This document shows positions 26,589-34,873 of a stretch of 64,000 bases of DNA, piece after piece (position 1 is the first letter of the stretch; every line of letters begins with the position of its first letter). Source of the stretch: Kribbella flavida DSM 17836 (GTDB lineage Bacteria; Actinomycetota; Actinomycetes; Propionibacteriales; Kribbellaceae); the NCBI RefSeq assembly GCF_000024345.1, contig NC_013729.1, forward strand, positions 2,728,001 to 2,792,000, read 5' to 3'. A program made the position numbers and the translations under genes. The notes beneath the pieces were generated by a model. The model was not told the origin of the DNA. It was given only the letters and a program-made list of their open reading frames with translations, and made no database searches.

Positions 26589-27586
26589 GCGCCGCGAGCG
26601 TGGTGGAGACGGCACCCGCGGGCACGCCGTCGCGACTCGGCCGGGTCACGAACTGGTTCACGCCGGCGATCGCGCTGGGGCGGATCGCGTGGCTGCGGAC
26701 GATTCTCTACCTGTTCGTCATTCTCGACATGCACGCGTTCGTCCGCGACACCCGGCTCAAGGGCGAGCACCCGGGGCTCTACCAGCCGTTGTTCCTGGCC
26801 CGGCTGTTCGACCTGCCGAAGCCGTCCGTGGCGAACACCACCACCCTGTACGTCGTCCTGATCGTGTTCTGCCTGCTCGGTGCCAGCAACCGGTTGCCGC
26901 GGCTGGCGGGCTGGGTCGTCGCCCCGGCGTTCACCTGGTGGGTGCTGATCGGGATGAGCGACGGCAAGGTCGACCACGACCACCTCGCGCTGGTCGTCGC
27001 GCTCTGGGTGCTGCCGACGGTGAAGCCGGTGCAGAAGGGCTTCAAGGCGTACGGCGACCAGACCAGGTCCGAGGCGGCCGGCTGGGCGATCCGCTGCGTG
27101 CAGATCAGCGTCATCTCCACCTACTTCCTCTCCGCGGTCGCCAAGCTGCGCAGCGCGGGCTGGGTCCTGAGCTGGCCGGGCAGCGCGATCTTGACCTGGG
27201 CGATCGTCCGACGGCCGCACCCGGTCGGCGAGTGGCTGCTGCATCACCCGGCACTGCTGCAGGTCATGCAGTGGGTTGGCTTCATCGGTGAGTTGCTGTC
27301 ACCGGTCGTGCTCTGGCTGAAGGGCCGCTGGCAACTCGTCGGCGCGCTGTTCTTCATCGGCTTCCACGTCGCGAACACCGCGATCCTGCTGATCCACTTC
27401 CTGCCGACGGTGGTCTGCTGGCTGGCGTTCGCGCCGCTGGAGCGGATCGTGCCGTGGTTCCGCCACCGCCGCGGCACCGCCGACCCGGCCGCGACCGAGG
27501 GTGAGCCCGGCTCAGCCCGCGACGCCGGAGAGCCCGAAGACCAGGCCGAAGATCGCCGGCAGTCCCAGCAGCAGGCCGGCGCGTAG
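26585..27586 (+). CDS. HTTM-domain membrane protein
   Basis: A 333-residue multi-pass membrane protein related to the HTTM domain of vitamin K-dependent gamma-carboxylase. Features are ALGRIAWLRTILYLFVILDM, HDHLALVVALWVLPTVKPVQKG, VISTYFLSAVAKLRSAGWV and GFHVANTAILLIHFLPTVVC. Bacterial members are widespread and uncharacterised. The C-terminal ~25 residues are Glu/Gln/Arg-rich and overlap a convergent gene by 75 bases. It is translationally coupled to the preceding small membrane protein. Confidence 0.82.
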   Translation: MSAASVVETAPAGTPSRLGRVTNWFTPAIALGRIAWLRTILYLFVILDMHAFVRDTRLKGEHPGLYQPLFLARLFDLPKPSVANTTTLYVVLIVFCLLGASNRLPRLAGWVVAPAFTWWVLIGMSDGKVDHDHLALVVALWVLPTVKPVQKGFKAYGDQTRSEAAGWAIRCVQISVISTYFLSAVAKLRSAGWVLSWPGSAILTWAIVRRPHPVGEWLLHHPALLQVMQWVGFIGELLSPVVLWLKGRWQLVGALFFIGFHVANTAILLIHFLPTVVCWLAFAPLERIVPWFRHRRGTADPAATEGEPGSARDAGEPEDQAEDRRQSQQQAGA

Positions 27587-27916
27587 CCGGAACCGCCGGC
27601 CACCCGGGCCCGGCGTCCGGACCACCCGGGACAGCACCGCCCCGGCGTACCCGAAAACGAGCGCCGCGAGCAGGATCTGCTGGGTCGGCAGGGTGCCGTC
27701 CTCATGGGTCAGCCCGAGGGTGACCAGACCGGGGCAGCAGAACGCGAACATGCCGAAACCGAGCTCGGGGATCGGCAGCCAGCGGCGGCCCAGCACGTCG
27801 AGCTCGGCCGGGCGCCGGCGCTGCACCGAGCGGACGAACCGCGCGGTGCTGAGCAGCAGGTCGCTCGTGCAGAGCAGGGCGGCCACGATCAGGGCGGCGT
27901 GGAAAATCGTCTGCAC
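27512..27916 (-). CDS. Small four-helix membrane protein
   Basis: A hypothetical integral membrane protein of 134 residues. It has about four hydrophobic segments (IFHAALIVAALLCTSDLLL, PELGFGMFAFCCPGLVTLG, ILLAALVFGYAGAVLS and LLLGLPAIFGLVFGLSG). I do not recognise the family. The GTG start at 27916 marks the point where the frame becomes membrane-like; residues encoded upstream look non-coding. The last 75 bases overlap the 3' end of the HTTM gene on the opposite strand, which is unusual and worth checking. Confidence 0.6.
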   Translation of the reverse strand: MQTIFHAALIVAALLCTSDLLLSTARFVRSVQRRRPAELDVLGRRWLPIPELGFGMFAFCCPGLVTLGLTHEDGTLPTQQILLAALVFGYAGAVLSRVVRTPGPGGRRFRLRAGLLLGLPAIFGLVFGLSGVAG

Positions 27917-28040
27917 CGGGAGAACGTTAGGCCCTCCGGCGCGCGATGTCCCGGCCGGCACGTAACGTCTGCTTAACAGAGTCGGGGCACACTGTGTGAG
28001 GCCCGGCACGGGTTGGCATCGAGGAGAGGTGGATTCGCCG

Positions 28041-29381
28041 ATGGACAAGCAGCAGGAGTTCGTGCTGCGCGCGCTCGAGGAGCGCGACGTGCGGTTCGTC
28101 CGGCTCTGGTTCACCGACGTGCTCGGGTTCCTCAAGTCGGTGGCGGTGGCGCCGGCCGAGCTCGAGGGCGCGTTCGCCGAGGGCATCGGCTTCGACGGCT
28201 CCGCGATCGAGGGTTTCGCCCGGGTGACCGAGGCCGACATGCTGGCCAAGCCGGACCCGTCGACGTTCCAGATCCTGCCCTGGCGGGGCGAGACGATGGG
28301 CACCGCGCGGATGTTCTGCGACATCAACATGCCGGACGGCTCGGCCTCGTTCGCCGACCCGCGGCACGTGCTGAAGCGGACGCTGTCGAAGGCGGCCGAC
28401 CTGGGCTTCACCTTCTACACCCACCCCGAGATCGAGTTCTACCTGTTCAAGTCGCTCACCGGCGCGCCGGGCACCTATCCCGAGCCGGTCGACTCCTCGG
28501 GCTACTTCGACCACACCCCGCAGGGCATCGGCAACGACTTCCGCCGCGAGGCGATCACGATGCTGGAGTCGATGGGCATCTCGGTCGAGTTCAGCCACCA
28601 CGAGGGCGGGCCGGGCCAGCAGGAGATCGACCTGCGCTACGCCGACGCGCTGAGCACCGCGGACAACATCATGACCTTCCGGGTGGTGGTCAAGGAGGTC
28701 GCGCTCAGCCAGGGCATCTACGCCTCGTTCATGCCCAAGCCGCTGAGCGACCAGCCGGGCTCGGGCATGCACACCCACATGTCGCTGTTCGAGGGCGACC
28801 GGAATGCGTTCTTCGAGGGCGGCGCGCAGTACCAGCTGTCCAAGACCGGGCGGGCGTTCATCGCCGGGCTGCTGCAGCACGCGGCCGAGATCACCGCGGT
28901 GACCAACCAGTGGGTGAACTCGTACAAGCGGCTCGCGGTCGGTGACGAGGCGCCGTCGTTCGTCTCCTGGGGCCACAACAATCGGTCCGCGCTGGTCCGG
29001 GTGCCGATGTACAAGCCGCACAAGGGCCAGTCCAGCCGGGTCGAGTTCCGCTCGCTGGACAGCGCCGCGAACCCGTACCTCGCGTTCGCGCTGATGCTGG
29101 CCGCCGGGCTGAAGGGCATCGAGGAGGGCTACGAGCTGCCGCGCGAGGTCGAGGACGACGTCTGGTCGCTGACCGACCGCGAACGCCGCGCGCTCGGCAT
29201 CAAGCCGCTGCCGAGCAGCCTCGCCGAGGCCATTCACGCGATGGAGGACAGCGAGCTGGTCGCCGAGACGCTCGGCGAGCACGTCTTCGACTTCTTCCTG
29301 CGCAACAAGCGGGTCGAGTGGCAGGACTACCGCAAGCAGGTCACGCCGTTCGAGCTGAACAAGCTGCTGCCGGTGCTCTGA
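28041..29381 (+). CDS. glnA: Glutamine synthetase type I, GlnA2-like (not adenylylated)
   Basis: A 446-residue type I-alpha glutamine synthetase. Signature blocks are GFDGSAIEGFARV, FYTHPEIEFYLF, HHEGGPGQQEIDLRY, GSGMHTHMSLF and VEFRSLDSAANPYLAFA. The adenylylation Tyr loop of GlnA1 (NLYDLP-type) is replaced by DDVWSLTDRERRALGI, so this enzyme is unlikely to be modified by GlnE. It matches the GlnA2 class that accompanies glnE in actinobacteria, as here (glnE lies about 5.5 kb downstream on the same strand). GAGGAGAGGTGG just upstream of ATG 28041 supports the start. It may make glutamine or glutamylate other amines. Confidence 0.94.
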   Translation: MDKQQEFVLRALEERDVRFVRLWFTDVLGFLKSVAVAPAELEGAFAEGIGFDGSAIEGFARVTEADMLAKPDPSTFQILPWRGETMGTARMFCDINMPDGSASFADPRHVLKRTLSKAADLGFTFYTHPEIEFYLFKSLTGAPGTYPEPVDSSGYFDHTPQGIGNDFRREAITMLESMGISVEFSHHEGGPGQQEIDLRYADALSTADNIMTFRVVVKEVALSQGIYASFMPKPLSDQPGSGMHTHMSLFEGDRNAFFEGGAQYQLSKTGRAFIAGLLQHAAEITAVTNQWVNSYKRLAVGDEAPSFVSWGHNNRSALVRVPMYKPHKGQSSRVEFRSLDSAANPYLAFALMLAAGLKGIEEGYELPREVEDDVWSLTDRERRALGIKPLPSSLAEAIHAMEDSELVAETLGEHVFDFFLRNKRVEWQDYRKQVTPFELNKLLPVL

Positions 29382-29386
29382 GCCCC

Positions 29387-29406
29387 GCGCCGCCCCTGGT
29401 CGGCGC
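29387..29406 (+). terminator. Weak hairpin after glnA
   Basis: GCGCCG and CGGCGC pair across an eight-base loop, just after the glnA stop. There is no U-tract, so termination may be partial. Confidence 0.35.
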
Positions 29407-29505
29407 GACCCGGTCGCAGATAGTGACCGGTGGCCGTGTGATGGCGTCGGACAGTTTCCTGAGCCGTCACTCATCGGCCACCGGGAGCGCGTGGGATGGG
29501 GTCCC

Positions 29506-30585
29506 ATGCGCCGCTTGCTGGCTTGTGCCGGACTGCTGCTGTTCCTGATTCTCGCGGCGGTTCCGACCGCCTCCGCCCACGTCATCGCGTCCACCGGCTA
29601 CTCGACCGTTCACCAGGACGGCCGCCAGGTGAGCTACCGGCTCAGCCTCGAGTACGCCGTCCTGGCGCGGGCTGTCGATCTCGGCGCGCCCGCCTCCGAC
29701 GACGGCCAGCGAGCCCGCGCCCTCGACGCCGCGAAGCCCGCACTGGAGACCTACCTCGACGAGCGGGTGGTCGTCTCCGTCGACGGCGCAGCCTGCGAAC
29801 CCCACCTGGCGAGCACCTCGGTCGGAGCCCGAGCCGGTACGCCGTACGCGGACCTCGGGCTGACCTACGCGTGCCCGGGGGAGCAGGGCGTCTTCCGCCT
29901 CCAGTACTCGGTGTTCGCCGAGGCGGAGGCCGTGGCCGACGACCACACCAACCTGGTCGAGTTCCGCTTCGGCGACCAGTCCGGCCGGACCGTGCTGGAC
30001 CGCTCGCACGACGACTTCACCGTGGGCGACAGCAGCACCGCGTCGGCCGGTCTGCAGTACGGCAAGTTGGGTGTGGAGCACATCCTGCTCGGCACCGACC
30101 ACGTGCTGTTCGTGGTGGCCCTCATCCTCGGCGCGACCAGTCTGCGGTCGCTGCTCCAGGTGATCTCGATGTTCACCCTGGCGCACAGCGTCACGCTGGT
30201 GTCCACCCTGCTGGGCGGGGTGAGCGTGCCGGCCGTGGTCGTCGAGCCGCTGATCGCGCTCTCGATCGCTTTCGTCGCGGTCGAGAACCTGCTCGGCTCC
30301 ACCCGGCACCGGCTGCCGGTGGTCTTCGGCTTCGGTCTGCTGCACGGCCTCGGCTTCGCCGGGTCGCTGCGCATCACCGACGAGCTCAGCCCCGACCTGC
30401 TGGTGTCGCTGCTCAGCTTCAACCTCGGCATCGAGGCGGGCCAGGCGTTGCTGCTGCTCGCCGTGTTCCCGCTGGTCCTGCTGGTCCGCCGGAGCCGGTT
30501 CTCGGTTCCGGCGGTTCGTTCGGCGACCGGGGTCGTCGCCGCCTCCGGCCTCTTCTGGTTCGTAGAAAGGTTCTTCCTGGCATGA
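29506..30585 (+). CDS. HupE/UreJ family membrane protein
   Basis: A 359-residue protein with a cleavable signal (RRLLACAGLLLFLILAAVPTASA), an extracytoplasmic N-terminal domain of about 170 residues and six C-terminal membrane helices. The HupE/UreJ signature GVEHILLGTDHVLFVVALIL holds the H-x-x-x-G-x-D-H metal motif, with LHGLGFAGSL later. HupE-type proteins are candidate nickel or cobalt permeases, but long-N-terminus forms like this have unknown cargo. It overlaps the next gene by ATGA, so it is coupled to the large phosphoesterase protein. Confidence 0.9.
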   Translation: MRRLLACAGLLLFLILAAVPTASAHVIASTGYSTVHQDGRQVSYRLSLEYAVLARAVDLGAPASDDGQRARALDAAKPALETYLDERVVVSVDGAACEPHLASTSVGARAGTPYADLGLTYACPGEQGVFRLQYSVFAEAEAVADDHTNLVEFRFGDQSGRTVLDRSHDDFTVGDSSTASAGLQYGKLGVEHILLGTDHVLFVVALILGATSLRSLLQVISMFTLAHSVTLVSTLLGGVSVPAVVVEPLIALSIAFVAVENLLGSTRHRLPVVFGFGLLHGLGFAGSLRITDELSPDLLVSLLSFNLGIEAGQALLLLAVFPLVLLVRRSRFSVPAVRSATGVVAASGLFWFVERFFLA

Positions 30586-33500
30586 TCCGCCCGACGCGCA
30601 CCCCGGCCGACCGGCCGCCCACCACCCGCTGGCACAAACTCCTGTACGGCGTCACCGGCGGCCTGGCCGCGCTGGTGATCGGCGTCCCGCTGACCGGGGT
30701 GATCGCCGACGCCGTCGACGCGCCGAGCGCGACCGTCACCGGCACCGTCTTCGTGGACGAGGACGCCGACCACCGGCAGGACGCCGGCGAGAAGCCGCTG
30801 GCCGGGGTGAGTGTCTCCGACGGCCAGCAGATCGTCGTCACCGACGCCCAGGGCCGGTACGGCCTCACCATCGACGTCGAACGCCGCAACGCCGACCTGG
30901 TCTTCGTCACCCAGCCGGCCGGCTACTCGGTCGGCACCGACGACGCGATGACGCCGAGGTTCTGGCGCAACCTCGGCCAACTCGCCGCGGGTGACACCCG
31001 GAAGGTGAACTTCGGCCTCCGCAGGGACAAGGTGTCGGCCGGCGGCGGCTTCACCTTCGGCAACGTCGCCGACCCGCACGTGAACGCGCAGCTGCCGGAG
31101 CAGATCACCGAGATCAACGCGACCCGGCAGGACCTGGCCTTCATCCAGGTCAGCGGCGACCTGACGAACAACGCGACCGACGCGGAATTCGAGTTCTACA
31201 AGGCCAGTACGGCGAACTCCAAGGTCCCGGTCTGGCCGGCCGTCGGCAACCACGAGTACGCCGCCGGCGCGACGTACGCGGCGCGGATCGACAACTACCG
31301 CCGCCACGTCGGCCCGGAGTGGTACTCCTTCGACTACGCCGACCGGCACTTCCTGGTGCTGGAGAACAACGGCGCGGCGCCGTTCGCCGAGCAGCTGGAG
31401 TGGGTCAAGGCCGACCTGGCCCGCAACGCCGGCCGGGGCAAGCGCCTGGTCGTGCTGACCCACCAGCCGATGAACGTGCCGTTCGGCTCGCCGTCGGTCT
31501 ACGACGAGTACGGCAAGGTGCTGGAGCAGTACCGGGCCGAGCTGATCCTGGTCGGTCACGAGCACTCCAACGACGTCGAGCCGAACAGCGCGTTCGCCGG
31601 CACCGCGAAGCACATCCAGACCGCGTCCAGCTCGTACACCATCGACAACTCGCCGCGCGGGTTCCGGTTCGTGCACATGGACAACAAGTCGTTCGACAAC
31701 CCGTTCCGCCTCTACGGCGCCGAGAAGGCCCTCACGATCGTGTCCCCGGCGCCTGGCACCTCGGTGCCGCTGGACCGGTTCCCGGGCATTCAGGTGAACG
31801 CCTACGACACCACCGACGCGCCGGTGAAGGTGCGGTACCGGCTGGACAACCGCGGCTGGAAACAGCTGCGCTCGACCGGCGAGTTCACCTGGTACGCCGA
31901 CCTGCCGGGCGGCACCAGGACCGGCAGCCACACCCTGGAGGTGGAGGCGGCCGACAAGACCGGCGCCACCTGGCGGGGGACCTCGAACTTCACCCTGACC
32001 ACGGACAGGGCGATCCGGCCGGCCGCCGGTGCCGACTGGAATCAGCACCACGGCGACGCCGCGCACAGCGGGGTCGCGGCGGCCAAGGTGCCGGCCGGCC
32101 AGCGGCTGGCCTGGTCGTACCGGACCGAGGGCACGTTCCTGACCGGCTCGCCCGCGATCGTCGACGGTGTCGTCTACGTCGGCACCCGGGACGAGAACGG
32201 CGACGGCAACAGCGCCCTGCACGCGGTTGAACTGGCCACCGGCAGGAAGCTGTGGACCTACCCGGTCCCGTCGTCGGTGCACGGCAGCGTCGCGGTTTCG
32301 GGCGGGTTGGTCTACGTGCCGACCCTGCGGGGCACCCTGTTCGCGGTCGACGCGAAGACCGGACAGCTGAAGTGGCGCAACGACCCGCAGGCCGCGCCGG
32401 CGGGCACCAACCAGCGCACCTACGGGTACTACGGCGTGACGGTTGCCGACGGCAAGGTGCTGTTCCCGTACCAGACCCGCTTCGGTGAGGCGGCGGCCGG
32501 CATCCTGCTGGCGCTGGACGCGAAGACCGGCCGGCGGATCTGGGGCACCCCGATGGCAGGCAACACGATGAGCGACGGCACTCCGGCGGTGGCCGACGGG
32601 CGGGTCTACGTCGGCAACCAGGACGGCAGCATCGTGATCGCCTACGACCTCGCGACCGGCCGGAAGTTGTGGACCGGGACCGACACGCTCGGCGGCTGGC
32701 AGGACGGCGTACCGTCGGCCGGCGGCGGCAAGGTGTACATCGGGTCGAACAACGGCATCGTCGCCCGGGACGGCGCGACCGGCGCGGTGCGCTGGAGCTA
32801 CACCAGCACGCACCCGTCGCTGGTGAACGGTGGTGCGACTCCGTCGGCGGCGGCGATCAAGGACAACACCGTCTACATGTCCTTCCCCAGTGGGGCGGTC
32901 ACCGCGCTCGACGCCACCACCGGCGCCGTGATCTGGGACCAGTTGCTGCCGGGTTCGCTGTACCGGGGTGGTTCCTTCACCTCGCCGGCGCTGGCGGGCG
33001 ACACGCTCTTCGTCGGCGCGAACAGCGGCGGCTTCTACGCCCTGGACGCCCTGACCGGCCAGCCCCTGTGGTCGCAGAACATCGGGACCTGGGTGTCGGC
33101 CGGCCCGGCAGTGAGCGGCAACACCGTGGTCGCGGGCGCCTTCGACGGCAACCTGTACGCCTTCACCCCGGGTGGCCCGTCGGCGACGCCGTGGCCGGTG
33201 GTCTCCGGCCGGGTCACCCGCAAGGCCGACGGCGCACCGGCCGCCGCGACGACGGTCAGCGTGGTCCGCGACGGGGCCGCGATCGGCCGCACCACGACGG
33301 ATGCTGCTGGCAACTACCGGGTCGCGCTGCCGCAAGGGCCCGGCACGTACACCCTGCAGGTCGCACAGCTCGGGTACGCCACCGCGGCGCGGGAGGTCGA
33401 GGTCGGGCCGGGCGGAGCCAGCGGTGTGGACCTCGAGGTGTCACCGGTCGCCGTCGACGCGAGCATCGGCAAGCGGCTGCCCAGCGGCCTGGTCGAAGGC

Positions 33501-34223
33501 GGACCGGCGGACGTGGTGATCGAGAACCGCAAGCTGGCGCTGGCCGTCGCCAAGGCCTACAACGATCCCCAGCTGAACCAGTCGACCACCGGCAAGGTGC
33601 TGGACCTGGCGATCACCGGCCAGCCGGACCAGCTCGACTGGATCAACCTGCCCTACGTGAGCACGGCCGAGCCCGTCGGCGGCAACGCGTGGCAGCAACT
33701 GCAGACCCGCTCGACCGACGTACGGATTGTCGAGAACACCGGCTCCAGGGCGGTGGTCCGGGTGACCGGCATCTCGGCGGAACACCCCGGACTGAAGATC
33801 GTCACCACCTACACGGCGACCGCCGACGAGCAGTTCGTGACCGCCGACACGACGTTCAGCAACGAGTCGGCGGCCGGGCTCTCGGTCTGGGCCGGCGACG
33901 CGATGGACCACGACGGCCCGGGCTCGCGGTCGGCGGTCGCCGGCTTCCCGGCGATCACCAGCGGCGGCCCGTTCAGCCAGGTGCCGACGGCGAAGCGCTG
34001 GATCGGGCAAGCCGGAACCAGCCCGGACAACCAGACCTACGGCCTGGTCTACAGCGCGGCGAGCGGACCGTTCACCGGCTACTCGCAGAGCAACTTCACG
34101 ATGAGCAAGTTCAAGCTCGACCTGGCGGCCGGCGCCGGCCACACGATCAGCCGGCGCATCGTCGCCGTCTCGAACGGCGGCGCCGCGGACAAGTTCGCCG
34201 TGCTCGACCAGTACGCGTACTGA
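30582..34223 (+). CDS. Large surface metallophosphoesterase / PQQ-repeat protein
   Basis: A 1213-residue multidomain protein. An N-terminal helix (about residues 20-45) directs it to the membrane. A carboxypeptidase-regulatory/SdrD-like domain (about 45-150, TGTVFVDEDADHRQDAGEK) is followed by a calcineurin-like phosphoesterase with NVADPHVN, QVSGDLTNN, VGNHEYAAG and VGHEHSND. An eight-bladed-type PQQ/quinoprotein repeat region (about 480-860) repeats ALDAKTGR and YVGTRDENGDG-like blades. A second regulatory-like domain and a unique ~250-residue tail close it. The enzyme substrate is unknown. It is translationally coupled to HupE/UreJ, so the two probably act together at the cell surface. Confidence 0.88.
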   Translation: MIRPTRTPADRPPTTRWHKLLYGVTGGLAALVIGVPLTGVIADAVDAPSATVTGTVFVDEDADHRQDAGEKPLAGVSVSDGQQIVVTDAQGRYGLTIDVERRNADLVFVTQPAGYSVGTDDAMTPRFWRNLGQLAAGDTRKVNFGLRRDKVSAGGGFTFGNVADPHVNAQLPEQITEINATRQDLAFIQVSGDLTNNATDAEFEFYKASTANSKVPVWPAVGNHEYAAGATYAARIDNYRRHVGPEWYSFDYADRHFLVLENNGAAPFAEQLEWVKADLARNAGRGKRLVVLTHQPMNVPFGSPSVYDEYGKVLEQYRAELILVGHEHSNDVEPNSAFAGTAKHIQTASSSYTIDNSPRGFRFVHMDNKSFDNPFRLYGAEKALTIVSPAPGTSVPLDRFPGIQVNAYDTTDAPVKVRYRLDNRGWKQLRSTGEFTWYADLPGGTRTGSHTLEVEAADKTGATWRGTSNFTLTTDRAIRPAAGADWNQHHGDAAHSGVAAAKVPAGQRLAWSYRTEGTFLTGSPAIVDGVVYVGTRDENGDGNSALHAVELATGRKLWTYPVPSSVHGSVAVSGGLVYVPTLRGTLFAVDAKTGQLKWRNDPQAAPAGTNQRTYGYYGVTVADGKVLFPYQTRFGEAAAGILLALDAKTGRRIWGTPMAGNTMSDGTPAVADGRVYVGNQDGSIVIAYDLATGRKLWTGTDTLGGWQDGVPSAGGGKVYIGSNNGIVARDGATGAVRWSYTSTHPSLVNGGATPSAAAIKDNTVYMSFPSGAVTALDATTGAVIWDQLLPGSLYRGGSFTSPALAGDTLFVGANSGGFYALDALTGQPLWSQNIGTWVSAGPAVSGNTVVAGAFDGNLYAFTPGGPSATPWPVVSGRVTRKADGAPAAATTVSVVRDGAAIGRTTTDAAGNYRVALPQGPGTYTLQVAQLGYATAAREVEVGPGGASGVDLEVSPVAVDASIGKRLPSGLVEGGPADVVIENRKLALAVAKAYNDPQLNQSTTGKVLDLAITGQPDQLDWINLPYVSTAEPVGGNAWQQLQTRSTDVRIVENTGSRAVVRVTGISAEHPGLKIVTTYTATADEQFVTADTTFSNESAAGLSVWAGDAMDHDGPGSRSAVAGFPAITSGGPFSQVPTAKRWIGQAGTSPDNQTYGLVYSAASGPFTGYSQSNFTMSKFKLDLAAGAGHTISRRIVAVSNGGAADKFAVLDQYAY

Positions 34224-34233
34224 GCAACGACCG

Positions 34234-34269
34234 GACGACCCGGCGGCCTTCATCGGTCGCCGGGTCGTC
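34234..34269. terminator. Bidirectional hairpin terminator
   Basis: GACGACCCGGCG pairs perfectly with CGCCGGGTCGTC around a loop that can itself extend the stem by three pairs. It lies between convergent genes. Confidence 0.75.
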
Positions 34270-34278
34270 GGGTAACGC

Positions 34279-34743
34279 TCAGCTGACGGCGGCGGTTTCC
34301 GGGGTGGTCCAGCGGGCGGCCGCCGTGGAGTGGCGGTAGGGCGCGTCGGCGGTGAGGCCGGTGATCGAGGTGTCGGCGGCCCGCGGCTCGGCCACGGCCG
34401 TGCCGTCCGCGGCCAGCGCGCTGACCTCTTCGACCGTGAAGAGGGCCACCGGGCGGACGCCTTCGGTGACCACCACGATGCAGCCGGGCACCACCTGCTG
34501 GGCGCGGTGGCCCTGCCCGGGCACGAGGATGCCTTCGGCAACCGCTCGCCAGGCGCCGGGCGCGAACCCGCGCAGCGCGATGCCGACCTGGCCGTCCTCG
34601 GCCGTGCGTGGTGGCAGGTAGGCGGTGGCTGTGTAGTCGTAGTCGTAGTCCGGCTCGGGCGGCCCGGACACTCGCCCGCCCTGCTGGGGCGTCAACCAGA
34701 CCACCGTGCCCCGAACAGCGAGCGACCCCGTCATCATGACCAT
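34279..34743 (-). CDS. Hypothetical acidic protein
   Basis: A 154-residue protein I do not recognise. It starts with MVMMTGSLAVRGTVVWLTPQ and carries an odd DYDYDYTATAYLPP stretch, then beta-rich GIALRGFAPGAWRAV and VPGCIVVVTEGVRPVALFTVEEV. The central part loosely resembles small beta-barrel domains that bind nucleic acid, but there is no diagnostic motif. No signal peptide or membrane helix is seen. It is divergent from glnE and ends at the shared terminator. Confidence 0.6.
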   Translation of the reverse strand: MVMMTGSLAVRGTVVWLTPQQGGRVSGPPEPDYDYDYTATAYLPPRTAEDGQVGIALRGFAPGAWRAVAEGILVPGQGHRAQQVVPGCIVVVTEGVRPVALFTVEEVSALAADGTAVAEPRAADTSITGLTADAPYRHSTAAARWTTPETAAVS

Positions 34744-34873
34744 GACCAGCCATCATGCCGGTCACGGACCGCTTTTGCCAGGCCACCGCGTGTGTTGACC
34801 GCAATCGGCCCGTGACGCCGCCGCGACGTGCCTGCCGCGCGACCGTGCCCGGCGTACTCGGTAGCCTGCGGGG

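Noticed and set aside
27962..27977. GTAAC-n6-TTAAC upstream of glnA as a GlnR site
   Set aside because: Only one half matches the GTnAC/GAAAC consensus well and GlnA2-type genes are not standard GlnR targets.
29496..30581. In-frame 5' extension of the large phosphoesterase protein
   Set aside because: It overlaps HupE/UreJ in another frame and has Arg/Gly/Pro shadow composition; ATG 30582 with the ATGA overlap is far better.
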